Source: Neptunicoccus cionae
GTDB taxonomy: Bacteria; Pseudomonadota; Alphaproteobacteria; Rhodobacterales; Rhodobacteraceae
Direction: 5' to 3'
Assembly (NCBI RefSeq): GCF_002860325.1
Contig: NZ_PKOJ01000001.1
Location: 1,054,001 to 1,118,000 of the forward strand
Length of the DNA: 64,000 nucleotides
Below are positions 17,099-27,317 of the stretch, piece by piece; within the stretch, counting starts at the first letter, position 1; every line of letters starts with the position of its first letter. Below the pieces are notes generated by a model. It worked only from the letters and a program-made list of their open reading frames with translations, did not search any database and was not told the origin of the DNA. The position numbers and the translations under genes were made by a program.

Positions 17099-18184
17099 AT
17101 GTTGTATTTTCTAAGCCAGTACAGTGATGGTGGCGACTTTTTTAACCTGTTCCGGTATATCACGTTCCGGGCCGGTGGGGCGTTTTTCACTGCGCTGATT
17201 CTCAGCTTCCTGTTCGGGCAGCCTTTGATTAACTACCTTAAGTTGCGCCAGAAGAAGGGCCAGCCGATCCGTGAGGACGGTCCTGAAAGCCATCTGCTTG
17301 AAAAGGCCGGTACACCGACAATGGGCGGTGTGCTGATCCTTGGCACGATGACGCTTAGCACCCTGCTGTGGGCGCGCAGTGATAATGGCTATGTCTGGGC
17401 GGTTTTGCTTGTGACCATCGGTTTCGCACTGATCGGTTTTATGGATGACTACCTCAAAGTCACGAAACAGACGGTCGCAGGGTTTTCCAGCAAGGCCCGT
17501 CTGGCGTTGGGCTTTGTGATTGCCCTGATTGCGTCGGTCTATGTGGCCACACTGCATCCCGAAGCCCTGTCAGGGCAAATCGCACTACCGGTGTTCAAGG
17601 ATGCGCTGATCGGGGTAGGGCTGTTCTACTTCCCGTTTGCGATGATCACCATTGTGGGGGCCGCTAACGCGGTGAACCTGACGGACGGGCTTGACGGTCT
17701 GGCGATTATGCCGGTGATGATCTGCGCGGCGACCTTGGGCGTAATTGCCTATGTGGTCGGGCGGACCGACTTCACCGAATATCTTGACGTGCACTATGTA
17801 CCGGGCACGGGGGAATTGCTGATCTTTACCTCCGCGCTGATTGGCGGCGGGCTCGGCTTTTTGTGGTATAACGCACCACCTGCAGCGGTCTTTATGGGCG
17901 ATACCGGGTCACTTGCCCTTGGTGGCGCGTTGGGCGCGATTGCGGTCAGCATCAAGCACGAGATCGTGCTCGGGATTGTCGGCGGATTGTTCGTGGTTGA
18001 GGCAATGTCGGTGATTATTCAGGTGCTCTACTTCAAACGCACTGGTAAACGGGTATTCCTGATGGCACCGATCCACCACCATTTTGAAAAGCGGGGCTGG
18101 GCAGAGCCGCAAATTGTGATCCGCTTCTGGATCATTTCCCTGATCCTCGCGCTGATCGGGCTGGCCACCTTGAAAATCCGCTAA
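17099..18184 (+). CDS. mraY: Phospho-MurNAc-pentapeptide transferase (lipid I synthase)
   Basis: A 361-residue polytopic membrane enzyme, about ten hydrophobic segments, transferring phospho-MurNAc-pentapeptide to undecaprenyl phosphate. The catalytic acidic motifs are FMDDYLKV (about 120), [10 protein letters not shown] (about 195) and the histidine-rich [13 protein letters not shown] near the C-terminus; GTPTMGG near residue 72 is also family-typical. Length equals the family norm. Confidence 0.97.
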   Translation: MLYFLSQYSDGGDFFNLFRYITFRAGGAFFTALILSFLFGQPLINYLKLRQKKGQPIREDGPESHLLEKAGTPTMGGVLILGTMTLSTLLWARSDNGYVWAVLLVTIGFALIGFMDDYLKVTKQTVAGFSSKARLALGFVIALIASVYVATLHPEALSGQIALPVFKDALIGVGLFYFPFAMITIVGAANAVNLTDGLDGLAIMPVMICAATLGVIAYVVGRTDFTEYLDVHYVPGTGELLIFTSALIGGGLGFLWYNAPPAAVFMGDTGSLALGGALGAIAVSIKHEIVLGIVGGLFVVEAMSVIIQVLYFKRTGKRVFLMAPIHHHFEKRGWAEPQIVIRFWIISLILALIGLATLKIR

Positions 18185-18273
18185 AAGACCGGCTTTGAAG
18201 GGGGGCAGGCTCCGTCCCTGTGAATTAACCAGCTAGAAATAGCAGCCAATGCGCTGCGTTAGAGGACCGTGAG

Positions 18274-19674
18274 ATGATTCCAGTTCGTGGATATGAAGGC
18301 CATTCTGTCGGCGTTTTGGGCTTGGGCCGTTCCGGTCTTGCCACTGCAAGAGCGCTGGTGGCAGGCGGTGCCGTTCCGGTGTGCTGGGACGACAACTCAG
18401 CAGCACAGGACCGCGCCCGCGCCGAAGGGTTTCTGGTGGCGGACCTTGGCAAAGACCGCAATTGGGAAGGGATCAGCTGTCTGGTGACATCGCCGGGTAT
18501 TCCCCATCTCTATCCTGCACCACATCCGGTGATTGCGAAGGCATGGGAGATGGGTGCCGTTGTCGATAATGACGTGGGCCTGTTCTTTCGTAGCTATGGC
18601 ACGCCGGAGTGGGACGGATTTGAAACCTTGCCACGGGTGATTTGTGTGACGGGGTCCAATGGCAAGTCCACGACCACAGCGCTGATCCACCACATCCTGC
18701 AAGAAGCAGGTCGTGACGTGCAGATGGGCGGAAATATCGGTCGGGGTGTTCTGGATCTGGAGCCGGCATCGGACGGACAGATCACCGTGTTGGAATTGTC
18801 CAGTTATCAAACCGAATTGGCCCGTTCACTGGCTCCGGATATCGCAATTTTCATGAATCTCAGCCCCGACCATCTGGACCGCCACGGCGGGATGGGCGGC
18901 TATTTTGCAGCCAAAGCGCGGTTGTTCACTGCCGGTGGGCCGGACCGTTCCATCATCGGTGTGGACGAACTGGAAGGCCGCTATCTCGCAGCGCAACTAC
19001 GCGAAACCCAGAACAGCGGAGAGCCTGTGATCCGCATTTCCGCCGAGCGCAAACTACAAGGCGACGACTGGTCGGTCTTTGCCCGCAAAGGTTTTCTCGC
19101 GGAATGGCGCAAAGGGCGGCAGGTTGCGTCGATCGATTTGCGCAACATGCGCGGACTGCCCGGCGCACATAACCATCAAAACGCCTGTGCTGCCTATGCG
19201 GCGTGCCGGTCCATCGGGTTGGCTCCCCGTGTGGTGGAAACCCATCTGGCCAGCTATGGTGGCCTCCCTCACAGATGCCAGATCATCGCAGAACGTAACG
19301 GCGTGCTGTTTGTGAATGACAGCAAGGCAACCAATACAGATGCAGCAGAAAAGGCGCTGATGGCTTTCAAAAACATCCGCTGGATCGCGGGCGGGCAGGC
19401 CAAAGAGGGTGGTATTGCCGCGCTCAAGCCCCAGTTCGAGCGCTTGCGCAAAGCCTATCTGATTGGAGAAGCAGCGGAAGAGTTTGCCGGACAACTGGAC
19501 GGGCAGCCGTTTGAAATCTGCGGCACGATGGAGCAGGCCGTCGCCCGTGCCGCCGCAGACGCAGAGGCCGGCGATGTGGTGCTGCTGGCACCGGCTTGCG
19601 CCAGCTTTGACCAATACACCAGCTTTGAAAAACGCGGGGATGCGTTTGTCGCGGCGGTGAGTAACCTCGATTAA
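18274..19674 (+). CDS. murD: UDP-MurNAc-L-alanine:D-glutamate ligase
   Basis: A 466-residue Mur ligase adding D-Glu. The N-terminal Rossmann motif [14 protein letters not shown] binds UDP-MurNAc-Ala; the P-loop is [14 protein letters not shown] near residue 128; LELSSYQTE and [11 protein letters not shown] follow; the C-terminal part ends [21 protein letters not shown]. An 89-base gap separates it from mraY. It is the last dcw gene here: the usual ftsW-murG-murC continuation is absent and a terminator follows 27 bases after the stop. Confidence 0.97.
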   Translation: MIPVRGYEGHSVGVLGLGRSGLATARALVAGGAVPVCWDDNSAAQDRARAEGFLVADLGKDRNWEGISCLVTSPGIPHLYPAPHPVIAKAWEMGAVVDNDVGLFFRSYGTPEWDGFETLPRVICVTGSNGKSTTTALIHHILQEAGRDVQMGGNIGRGVLDLEPASDGQITVLELSSYQTELARSLAPDIAIFMNLSPDHLDRHGGMGGYFAAKARLFTAGGPDRSIIGVDELEGRYLAAQLRETQNSGEPVIRISAERKLQGDDWSVFARKGFLAEWRKGRQVASIDLRNMRGLPGAHNHQNACAAYAACRSIGLAPRVVETHLASYGGLPHRCQIIAERNGVLFVNDSKATNTDAAEKALMAFKNIRWIAGGQAKEGGIAALKPQFERLRKAYLIGEAAEEFAGQLDGQPFEICGTMEQAVARAAADAEAGDVVLLAPACASFDQYTSFEKRGDAFVAAVSNLD

Positions 19675-19701
19675 AGGGACACCACACTGTCAAATCGGTT
19701 T

Positions 19702-19738
19702 AAAAAGCCCTGCACCATAATAGTGCAGGGCTTTTTTT
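19702..19738. terminator. Bidirectional intrinsic terminator between murD and topA
   Basis: A perfect 9-bp stem, GCCCTGCAC (19707-19715) and GTGCAGGGC (19723-19731), with a 7-base loop. It is flanked by A5 on the left and T7 on the right, so it can terminate both the murD mRNA and the convergent topA mRNA. Confidence 0.92.
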
Positions 19739-19740
19739 GT

Positions 19741-22416
19741 TTATTCAGCCGGTTTGTCTTCGGCGGCCTTCTTGGGGGCAGCCTTTTTCGCGGCGGTCTT
19801 CTTGGCCGCTGGCTTTTTCGCCGCGGTTTTCTTCGCTGCCGGTTTCTTGGCCGCTGCCTTCTTCTTCGGCGCGGCCTTTTTCTTGCCTTTTGTGGCCGCT
19901 TTCGCATCCACAAGCGCAACAGCTTCTTCCAGTGTGATCTGGGTCGGCTCCATTTCCTTGGGCAGGGTCGCGTTAACCTTTTCCCATTTTACATAGGGCC
20001 CGTAACGCCCGTCCATCACATTGATCGCGCCGCCATGTTCGGGATGTTCGCCCAGTTCCTTCAGCGGTTCCGCAGCTGCTCCGCGTCCGCCTTTGGCAGC
20101 TTTCTCGGCAATCAGCTCGACCGCGCGGTTCATCCCGACGGTAAACACTTCCGTCGGGTCTTTCATGTTGGCATAAATCTTGCGCGTGGTTTTCTTGCCT
20201 TCTTCCAGCGGCATCTGCCACATTACATAAGGACCGAACCGCCCGATAGCAGCGGTAATATCGCCGCCTTCCGGATGGGTGCCGACAAAGCGGGGCAGGG
20301 ACAACAGGTCCAGCGCCAGTTTCAAGTCAACCGCGCTCAGATCCGTGCCCTTAGGGATGGAGGCCCGTGGCGGTTTGGGGACTTCTTCCGTGGTCTCGCC
20401 CCGCTGCACATAGGGGCCAAAGCGGCCAGAACGCAGTGTGATCGGTTCGCCGTCATCGTCAAAGCCAAGCTGCTTGCCATCCGGTCCGGCTATATCGCCG
20501 CCCTCGACCTCGCCCGAGATCGGGCGGGTGTAGCGGCATTCCGGATAGTTGGAACAGCCGATAAAGGCCCCGCCGGAGCGTGCAGTACGCATGGACAATT
20601 TGCCGTTGCCACAGGCTTTACAAATGCGCGGGTCTGATCCGTCCTCGTTCGCGGGGAACAAATGGGGCGCGAGAACCTCGTTAATCTTTTCCAGAACCTC
20701 GGTGATGCGCAGATCGGCGGTTTCCGCAATCGCAGCCGAGAAATCCCGCCAGAAACGGGAAAGAACAGCCTTGTAATCCTCGCGGCCGCCGGAAATATCG
20801 TCCAGCTCGTCTTCCAGTTTCGCGGTGAAATTATACCCGACATACTGGCGGAAGTAATTTTCTAGGAAGGCAATCACCAACCGCCCTTTATCCTCGGGGA
20901 TCAGGCGGTTCTTGTCTTTGCGCACATATTCGCGGGTCTGGATCGTGGTTACGATGCTGGCATAAGTGGAGGGCCGCCCGATGCCGAGCTCTTCCATCCG
21001 CTTAACCAGTGTCGCCTCGGTGTAACGGGGCGGCGGTTGTGTGTGGTGCTGTTCGGGTGTGACAGAGGATTTCTTGGTCTCGTCCCCTTGGGCAATCTGT
21101 GGCAGACGCTTGTCATCGTCATCCACAACCTGCCCGTCGGCCACATCATCGCGGCCTTCTTCATAAACCTTGAGGAATCCGTCAAACAGCACAACCTGCC
21201 CGTTGGCACGCAGGCCAACCTGACCGTCGGCAGAGGCGATTTCCACCACGGTGCGTTCCATGCGCGCTGCTTCCATCTGGCTGGCAAGGGTGCGTTTCCA
21301 GATCAGATCGTAAAGCTTGCGCTGGTCGGCTTCCAGACGGGACAGACTTTCAGGGGTCACATCCATATCCGTCGGGCGGATACATTCGTGGGCTTCCTGC
21401 GCGTTCTTGGCTTTGTTCTTGTAAACGCGGGGTTTTTCTGGAACGTATTTATCCCCGAACAAGCTGCCGATGGTCTTGCGCGCGGCAGTCACGGCTTCGG
21501 GAGCCATATCAATGCCGTCGGTCCGCATATAGGTGATATAACCCGCTTCATAGAGCCGTTGCGCCGTGGACATTGCGGCCCGTGCCCCCATGCCGAACTT
21601 GCGGCTGGCTTCCTGTTGCAGGGTAGATGTCATGAACGGCGGAGAGGGGTAGCGGCTGGCGGGTTTTGCCTCGACGCTTGCGACGGACAGATCGCGTGAA
21701 TTGATCGCCGCAACTGCGATTTCTGCTGCCTCGGACGTCTCGATGTCAAATTTGTCGAGCTTCTTGCCGCCCAGAACCGTCAGACGTGCCTCGAATTCCT
21801 GACCGCGCGGGGTGGAAAGGATCGCCTTGACGGTCCAGTATTCGCGGGGCTTGAACGCCTCGATTTCCATTTCGCGCTCTACAATCAGACGCAAACAGAC
21901 GGATTGCACCCGTCCGGCAGACTTCGCGCCGGGCAGCTTGCGCCACAGCACCGGAGACAGGTTGAACCCTACAAGGTAATCCAGCGCACGACGGGCGAGA
22001 TAGGCCTCTACCAGTTCCATGTCCACCTGACGGGGGTTTTTCATCGCCGTTGTCACCGCATCCTTAGTGATCGCGTTGAAAACAACCCGTTCCACTTTGG
22101 TGGATTTCTTGATCGCCTTACGCTTTTTCAGCGCCTCTTCCAGATGCCAGCTGATCGCTTCTCCTTCGCGATCAGGGTCAGTCGCGAGGATCAGTTCGTC
22201 ATCACCTTTAAGGGCCTCGGCAATGGCGCGAATGTGTTTCTGGCTGTCGCTGGCGACCTCCCATTTCATCTCGAAATCGTTGTCCGTGTCCACCGAACCA
22301 TCCTTGGGAGGCAGGTCGCGCACGTGTCCGTAAGACGCCAGAACAGTGAAGTTGTCGCCCAGATATTTGTTTATTGTCTTGGCCTTAGCCGGAGATTCGA
22401 CGACGACAACTGGCAT
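19741..22416 (-). CDS. topA: DNA topoisomerase I
   Basis: An 891-residue type IA topoisomerase that relaxes negative supercoils. The TOPRIM domain starts at residue 1 (VVVESPAKAKTINKYLG, then DPDREGEAISWHLE). The active-site Tyr lies in GYITYMRTDG near residue 295. A single C4 zinc ribbon (CKACGNGKLSM...CSNYPEC, about 590) is followed by three Topo_C repeats marked by FGPYV or YGPYV. The last 50 residues are an Ala/Lys/Pro-rich tail of AAKK repeats, common in alphaproteobacterial TopA and presumably DNA-binding. AGGAAA precedes the start. Confidence 0.97.
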   Translation of the reverse strand: MPVVVVESPAKAKTINKYLGDNFTVLASYGHVRDLPPKDGSVDTDNDFEMKWEVASDSQKHIRAIAEALKGDDELILATDPDREGEAISWHLEEALKKRKAIKKSTKVERVVFNAITKDAVTTAMKNPRQVDMELVEAYLARRALDYLVGFNLSPVLWRKLPGAKSAGRVQSVCLRLIVEREMEIEAFKPREYWTVKAILSTPRGQEFEARLTVLGGKKLDKFDIETSEAAEIAVAAINSRDLSVASVEAKPASRYPSPPFMTSTLQQEASRKFGMGARAAMSTAQRLYEAGYITYMRTDGIDMAPEAVTAARKTIGSLFGDKYVPEKPRVYKNKAKNAQEAHECIRPTDMDVTPESLSRLEADQRKLYDLIWKRTLASQMEAARMERTVVEIASADGQVGLRANGQVVLFDGFLKVYEEGRDDVADGQVVDDDDKRLPQIAQGDETKKSSVTPEQHHTQPPPRYTEATLVKRMEELGIGRPSTYASIVTTIQTREYVRKDKNRLIPEDKGRLVIAFLENYFRQYVGYNFTAKLEDELDDISGGREDYKAVLSRFWRDFSAAIAETADLRITEVLEKINEVLAPHLFPANEDGSDPRICKACGNGKLSMRTARSGGAFIGCSNYPECRYTRPISGEVEGGDIAGPDGKQLGFDDDGEPITLRSGRFGPYVQRGETTEEVPKPPRASIPKGTDLSAVDLKLALDLLSLPRFVGTHPEGGDITAAIGRFGPYVMWQMPLEEGKKTTRKIYANMKDPTEVFTVGMNRAVELIAEKAAKGGRGAAAEPLKELGEHPEHGGAINVMDGRYGPYVKWEKVNATLPKEMEPTQITLEEAVALVDAKAATKGKKKAAPKKKAAAKKPAAKKTAAKKPAAKKTAAKKAAPKKAAEDKPAE

Positions 22417-22568
22417 ATTATTTCCTGTGAATCAGTGTAGGTGCTGCCCGATTTGAGGCGTGCGGAAAATGTGTTGTTGCGGGGAGGGTTGTCAATGGGG
22501 GTCGCGCATTTGGTTTGCGGGCTGTGGTTTTAACTGTGCCGGGGAGAGCCGATTAACTGCACAATCCC

Positions 22569-23669
22569 TTAGCCGGCGATAGCCAGAAAACCGCCCGGAT
22601 GGCGCAGTATCCGGCCCTCCAGTTCAAGACTGGTCAGGACAGGAGTGATCTGCGCCGCCGTCAGCCCCAAATCGCGTATCAGGCAATCTTCCGGAACCGC
22701 ATTTGGCCCGAGCCGTTCGAGAATGCGCCTGCCGAGGTTTTCGGGTGGTTGTTGAGGTTGTACCGTCTGTTCCTGTTGAACGGGGCTGGCCGGTGCAATT
22801 TTTTGCAACGCGTCAATCACATCCTGTGCGGAGCGGATCAGGCAGGCACCGTCCCGGATCAGGGCATTGCAACCTGCAGCGCGGGCGTCAAGCGGGCTTC
22901 CCGGCACAGCCATGACCTCACGCCCGAAATCAGCGGCATCCCTTGCAGTGATCAGCGAACCTGATCGCATCGCGCCCTCAACTACAAGCGTCGCTTCGGC
23001 CAGCCCGGCTATTATCCGGTTGCGCTGAGGGAAGTGCCGTGCCTGTGGTACAAGCCCCAGCGGCTGCTCTGAAAGGCAAAGACCGATCTTCGCAACCTGC
23101 GCAAACAAACCGGTATTTTCCTTCGGGTAGATCACATCTATACCGCCCGCCTGCACCGCGAGCGTTCCGGTCGGCAGGGAGGCATCATGAGCCGCCGCAT
23201 CAATGCCGCGCGCCATGCCGGACACTATACTATAGCCTGCTTCGCCCAACTCCCGCGCGAGTAACCGCGCCATGCGGGTTCCGAGGCTGGAGGCATTGCG
23301 CGCGCCGACGATAGCTATCGCAGGCTTTTTTGATAGAACCATGTTGCCCTGCATCCACAGAACCGGCGGCGGATCGGGCATCTGGCGCAAGGCTGGGGGA
23401 TAGTCCTGTTCGTTTACGCAGACCATTCGCAAGCCCATTGCACTGCCCGCGGCCATCTCGTCATAGGCGGCCTTGTGACTGAAAGGGACGTAATCCGGGA
23501 CACCGGCTTTTGCCGCAAGTTCGGGCAGGGCGGCAAGTGCGGCAGCAGGCGTTTCGTGTTCGTCGAGCAAACGGTAGAACGTGGCCGGCCCGACCCGCCT
23601 GCTGCGGATCAGGCACAAGCAGTCGTGCCTGCCTGTCGTGTCTAAAGGAATCACATTCGGGGTGTTCAT
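22569..23669 (-). CDS. dprA: DNA processing protein DprA/Smf
   Basis: A 366-residue DprA that loads RecA on incoming single-stranded DNA during transformation. The Rossmann-like core has AIVGARNASSLG, GYSIVSGMARGIDAAAH and QRNRIIAGLAEATLVVEGAMRSGSLITA. The C-terminal 60 residues form the winged-helix DprA domain. A Gln/Pro-rich linker (about 300-320) joins the two. It lies upstream of topA on the same strand with a 152-base gap; dprA-topA adjacency is conserved in many bacteria. Confidence 0.95.
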   Translation of the reverse strand: MNTPNVIPLDTTGRHDCLCLIRSRRVGPATFYRLLDEHETPAAALAALPELAAKAGVPDYVPFSHKAAYDEMAAGSAMGLRMVCVNEQDYPPALRQMPDPPPVLWMQGNMVLSKKPAIAIVGARNASSLGTRMARLLARELGEAGYSIVSGMARGIDAAAHDASLPTGTLAVQAGGIDVIYPKENTGLFAQVAKIGLCLSEQPLGLVPQARHFPQRNRIIAGLAEATLVVEGAMRSGSLITARDAADFGREVMAVPGSPLDARAAGCNALIRDGACLIRSAQDVIDALQKIAPASPVQQEQTVQPQQPPENLGRRILERLGPNAVPEDCLIRDLGLTAAQITPVLTSLELEGRILRHPGGFLAIAG

Positions 23670-23724
23670 ACGCTCAGGCTGTCACTTGAAGGTTAACAAC
23701 CTGTGAAGTGTTAAAATCCCTGTT

Positions 23725-23785
23725 CCATTTTCTATAAATATCCGCAGGGGTGAGGCGCAGCCGAGGGGGCGGCAGCCCCCTCCTG
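23725..23785 (-). repeat. Rhodobacterales-type extragenic hairpin element
   Basis: Read on the minus strand, a perfect 8-bp GC hairpin (GAGGGGGC/GCCCCCTC, plus-strand 23763-23770 and 23775-23782) is followed by TGCGCCTC, then GCGGATATTTATAGAAAATG. This hairpin plus (G/A)GTATTT or GGATATTT module resembles short extragenic elements that recur in Rhodobacteraceae genomes. It sits between tldD and dprA and may also end tldD transcription. Related modules without the hairpin occur at 29181 and 39616. Confidence 0.5.
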
Positions 23786-23807
23786 CAATGTATTTCGGTC
23801 AAAGCCG

Positions 23808-25235
23808 TTAAACGGCGCTGCCACCAACGGTCAACCCGCCGATCAGCAGGCTGGGCTGGCCGACACCCACAGGCACCCACTGTCCGGCCTTGCCGCAATT
23901 TCCCATGCCCGGATCAAGCGCCATGTCATCTCCGATTGCGCGGATATGCTTCAAGGCAGTCGCCCCGTCCCCGATCAAGGTCGCGCCCTTGACCGGCGCA
24001 CCGACGACACCGTTTTTCACGCGGTAAGCTTCGGTACAGGAAAAAACGAACTTCCCGTTGGTAATATCCACCTGCCCGCCGCCGAACCCGACTGCGTGAA
24101 TACCGTCTTTCAGATCGGCCACGATGTCGCCGGGTTTGATCGAGCCGCCCAGCATATAGGTGTTGGTCATACGGGGCATCGGCGCGTGGGCGTAGCTTTG
24201 CCTGCGCCCGTTCCCTGTCGGTTCTACCCCCATCAGCCGCGCGTTCTGGCGGTCTTGCATATACCCGACGAGGATACCGTCCTCGATCAAAACATTGCGC
24301 CCGCTTTGGGTGCCTTCATCGTCAAAACTGATAGAGCCACGGCGGTCGGGCAGGGTGCCATCATCCAGCACTGTCACGCCTTTGGCCGCAATCCTCTGCC
24401 CCATCAGCCCGGCAAAGGCCGAGGATTTCTTCCGGTTGAAATCCCCTTCCAATCCGTGGCCGATGGCTTCGTGCAGCAGGATGCCGGGCCAGCCCGGCCC
24501 GAGCACCACGTCAAATTTACCGGCTGGCGCAGCTTCGGCGTCCAGATTGACCAGCGCGATGCGTAACGCCTCTTTTGCGGTGGCCTTCCAGCTTGCAGGG
24601 TCCATCAGGGCAGACAGGCCATAGCGCCCGCCGCCTCCTGCCGATCCGCTTTCGCGGCGTCCGTTCTGATCCACGATCACCGACACGTTCAGTCGGGTCA
24701 TCGGGCGCACATCCCGCAGGCGGATGCCTTCGGGGCGCAGGATTTCCACTTCCTGAAGGCTGGCGGACATCGAAGCCGAGACCTGTACCACCCGCGGGTC
24801 CAGATCCCGCGTAAAGGCATCAATCTCCCGCAGGGTATCCACTTTCAGCGAAAACTCTGCGTCGGCCATCGGATCACTGTCCGTATAAAGCCGCTGGTTG
24901 GTGGCCTGCGGCGCCGGGGCCAGCGTGGCACCACCCGCGCCAACCGCGAGCCGGACGGTCTCGGCGGCGCGTTTTAACGCGGCCTCGGTCATCTGGGTGG
25001 AGTGGGCGTAACCGGTGGTTTCGCCTTTGACGGCGCGCAGGCCAAAGCCCTCGGAAGCATCGTAACTGGCGTTTTTCAGGCGGTTGTCATCAAAAACCAG
25101 ATTTTCCGAACGTTTGCGCTCCAGAAAAATCTCTCCGTCATCGGCCCCGTCGGTTGCGGATTTCAACACAGCGAGTGCGGCATTTTCGTCAATTTGGGTT
25201 TCGAACGGGCGAAACGGGGCGTGATCCTTGGCCAA
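23808..25235 (-). CDS. tldD: Metalloprotease TldD
   Basis: A 475-residue TldD/PmbA-family protease. The zinc-binding HExxxH motif is LLHEAIGHGLEGD; the C-terminal half is glycine-rich and ends LLIGGLTVGGSAV. With TldE it processes small peptides and modified precursors (microcin, CcdA in E. coli). I place the start at a TTG at 25235 because GAAGGA stands nine bases upstream and the family begins about here; an ATG at 25289 would add 18 residues and has no ribosome site. Divergent from ctaC. Confidence 0.93.
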   Translation of the reverse strand: MAKDHAPFRPFETQIDENAALAVLKSATDGADDGEIFLERKRSENLVFDDNRLKNASYDASEGFGLRAVKGETTGYAHSTQMTEAALKRAAETVRLAVGAGGATLAPAPQATNQRLYTDSDPMADAEFSLKVDTLREIDAFTRDLDPRVVQVSASMSASLQEVEILRPEGIRLRDVRPMTRLNVSVIVDQNGRRESGSAGGGGRYGLSALMDPASWKATAKEALRIALVNLDAEAAPAGKFDVVLGPGWPGILLHEAIGHGLEGDFNRKKSSAFAGLMGQRIAAKGVTVLDDGTLPDRRGSISFDDEGTQSGRNVLIEDGILVGYMQDRQNARLMGVEPTGNGRRQSYAHAPMPRMTNTYMLGGSIKPGDIVADLKDGIHAVGFGGGQVDITNGKFVFSCTEAYRVKNGVVGAPVKGATLIGDGATALKHIRAIGDDMALDPGMGNCGKAGQWVPVGVGQPSLLIGGLTVGGSAV

Positions 25236-25417
25236 AGCGGGATTTCCTTCTATGATCTGGTCAGCCTCCCAAGCGGCGGTATGCCGCAAAGAGAGCGCTT
25301 GTCCTTTAGACTGTAATATTGTTTTTAGGGCGCAGGAGACAACAGGGGATTCTGGTGCGCCTATTGGTGTGCGAATCCCGACCGGCGATTGGGCCGATCA
25401 GAATAGGACTGGATCAT

Positions 25418-26320
25418 ATGCAAACTGTGGCCACATTGAAGAAAATCGGTGTAACTCTTGGCGGTCTGATGGCCTCCGGCGCTGCGATGGCGCAAAACGC
25501 ACTGCCGGACCTGCCAAGCCTTGGCAAACCGGATCAGGACGGCATGGGCTTTCAACAACCGGCCACAGAGCTTATGCGCGATGTGATCTGGATGGACACA
25601 TTCCTGCTCTGGATTATTACGATCATCTCTATTTTCGTGACTGTCCTGCTGCTGATCTGCCTGTTCCGCTACAATGAAAAGCGCAACAAGGTGCCTGCTA
25701 CATTCACCCATAACTCCCTTCTGGAAGTCGCATGGACCGTTGTGCCAATCCTGATCCTGATCGCGATCATCCCGCCATCCCTCACACTGCTGTTCAAACA
25801 GCAGGAGATCCCCGAAGCGGATATCACCATCAAGGCAACAGGCAACCAGTGGTACTGGACACACGAATATGTAGACCACGACTTTGGCTTTGACAGCTTC
25901 ATGCTGCCCCGCGAAGAACTGGCCGAAAACGGTTTTGAAGACGACGAGTATCTGCTGGCCACGGACACATCTGTTGTGATCCCGACTGGCAAGACTGTCG
26001 TTGTACAAGTCACCGGCGCGGATGTGATCCACTCCTGGACCATTCCTGCCTTCGGTGTGAAACAGGATGCGGTTCCGGGTCGTCTTGCCCAGCTCTGGTT
26101 CAAAGTGGATGAAGGCAAGGAAGGCGTTTACTTCGGTCAGTGTTCCGAGCTTTGCGGTAAGGACCACTCTTACATGCCCATCACAGTCAAAGCTGTTTCC
26201 CAAGCGGATTACGACGCATGGCTGGAAGGGGCGATTGAAGAATACGCCGGCACGCCGAGCGCTGTGAAAGTTGCCGATCTGAACATGCAGATGGTCCAAG
26301 ACGCGCAGGCAGCCGAATAA
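25418..26320 (+). CDS. ctaC: Cytochrome c oxidase subunit II
   Basis: A 300-residue precursor. The signal sequence ends near SGAAMAQ; two transmembrane helices follow (about 60-85 and 100-125). The soluble cupredoxin domain holds the binuclear CuA site, CSELCGKDHSYM, with the distal His in HSWTIPAFG and the QWYW electron-entry motif. It accepts electrons from cytochrome c in the aa3 oxidase. Start at 25418 preceded by AGGA. First gene of the ctaC-B-(small)-G-coxC-surf1 block; subunit I (ctaD) is not here, which is usual in Rhodobacter and Paracoccus relatives. Confidence 0.95.
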   Translation: MQTVATLKKIGVTLGGLMASGAAMAQNALPDLPSLGKPDQDGMGFQQPATELMRDVIWMDTFLLWIITIISIFVTVLLLICLFRYNEKRNKVPATFTHNSLLEVAWTVVPILILIAIIPPSLTLLFKQQEIPEADITIKATGNQWYWTHEYVDHDFGFDSFMLPREELAENGFEDDEYLLATDTSVVIPTGKTVVVQVTGADVIHSWTIPAFGVKQDAVPGRLAQLWFKVDEGKEGVYFGQCSELCGKDHSYMPITVKAVSQADYDAWLEGAIEEYAGTPSAVKVADLNMQMVQDAQAAE

Positions 26321-26368
26321 GCTGCCCGCTATCCCGACTCCGTTAACCCATAGCCAGTGGAACACCCC

Positions 26369-27316
26369 ATGAGCGATGCAACCGTGAATGAATATGGCCA
26401 GGATGCCCAGTTCGACGACTATTTCGCGCTGCTGAAGCCGCGCGTGATGTCTCTGGTGGTCTTCACTGCGGCTGTTGGCCTGCTGGTTGCGCCGGTTGGG
26501 GTAAACCCTGTCATCGGCTTTGCCTCCATTCTGTTTATCGCACTGGGGGCAGGGGCCTCTGGTGCGCTGAACATGTGGTGGGATGCGGATATTGATGCGG
26601 TGATGAAACGCACCGTAAAGCGCCCTGTCCCGGACGGGCGCGTGACGCCTAAAAATGCAATGATCATGGGCTTGTGGCTGTCTGTTTTATCCGTCGGGAT
26701 GCTGGCGCTGACTGCCAATTTCTTTGCTGCAGGGCTGCTGGCCTTTACGATCTTCTTTTATGCCGTTGTCTATACCATGTTCCTGAAGCGCTCGACCCCG
26801 CAAAACATCGTGATTGGCGGTGCGGCGGGGGCTTTCCCTCCGATGGTGGGCTGGGCTGTGGCCACAGGCGGGGTATCCATCGAAAGCGTAATGATGTTCG
26901 CGCTGATCTTTGTGTGGACACCACCGCATTTCTGGGCGTTGTCGCTGTTCATGAACGACGATTACACAAAGGCCGGTGTGCCGATGCTGACAGTGACACA
27001 CGGCACCCGTGTGACCCGTAATAACATACTGGGCTATACTGTAGTGCTGGCGCTGGTGGCACTTGGCACGGCGTTTACATCTATCGGCGGTCCGGTTTAT
27101 CTGGCGGTTACGCTGGTGCTGAACGCACTGTTCCTGCGCGGTGCAATCGGGTTGTGGCGTCGGGAAGACAGCGCCGCAGAGGCCGATAAATACGCAGACG
27201 AACGCAAGTTCTTCCGCCTGTCGCTGGTCTATCTTTTCGCACATTTTGCGGCCCTTCTGGTGGATGCAGCACTGCGCGGTTTCGCGTTCATGCCCCAATT
27301 GCCGGTGGTTTTCTGA
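26369..27316 (+). CDS. ctaB: Protohaem IX farnesyltransferase (haem O synthase)
   Basis: A 315-residue UbiA-fold membrane enzyme with about nine helices. It prenylates haem B to haem O on the way to haem A. The Asp-rich substrate motif NMWWDADIDAVMKRT and the second loop motif FLKRSTPQNIVIGGAAGAFPP are present, as is WTPPHFWALS. The ATG at 26369 is chosen over a GTG at 26357, which itself falls in the GTGGA ribosome-site region. 48 bases after ctaC. Confidence 0.95.
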   Translation: MSDATVNEYGQDAQFDDYFALLKPRVMSLVVFTAAVGLLVAPVGVNPVIGFASILFIALGAGASGALNMWWDADIDAVMKRTVKRPVPDGRVTPKNAMIMGLWLSVLSVGMLALTANFFAAGLLAFTIFFYAVVYTMFLKRSTPQNIVIGGAAGAFPPMVGWAVATGGVSIESVMMFALIFVWTPPHFWALSLFMNDDYTKAGVPMLTVTHGTRVTRNNILGYTVVLALVALGTAFTSIGGPVYLAVTLVLNALFLRGAIGLWRREDSAAEADKYADERKFFRLSLVYLFAHFAALLVDAALRGFAFMPQLPVVF

Positions 27317-27317
27317 T

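Noticed and set aside
19723-20637. 304-codon frame antisense to topA, with Phe/Leu-rich hydrophobic start
   Set aside because: The hydrophobic run is simply the reverse of the Lys/Ala repeat tail of TopA.
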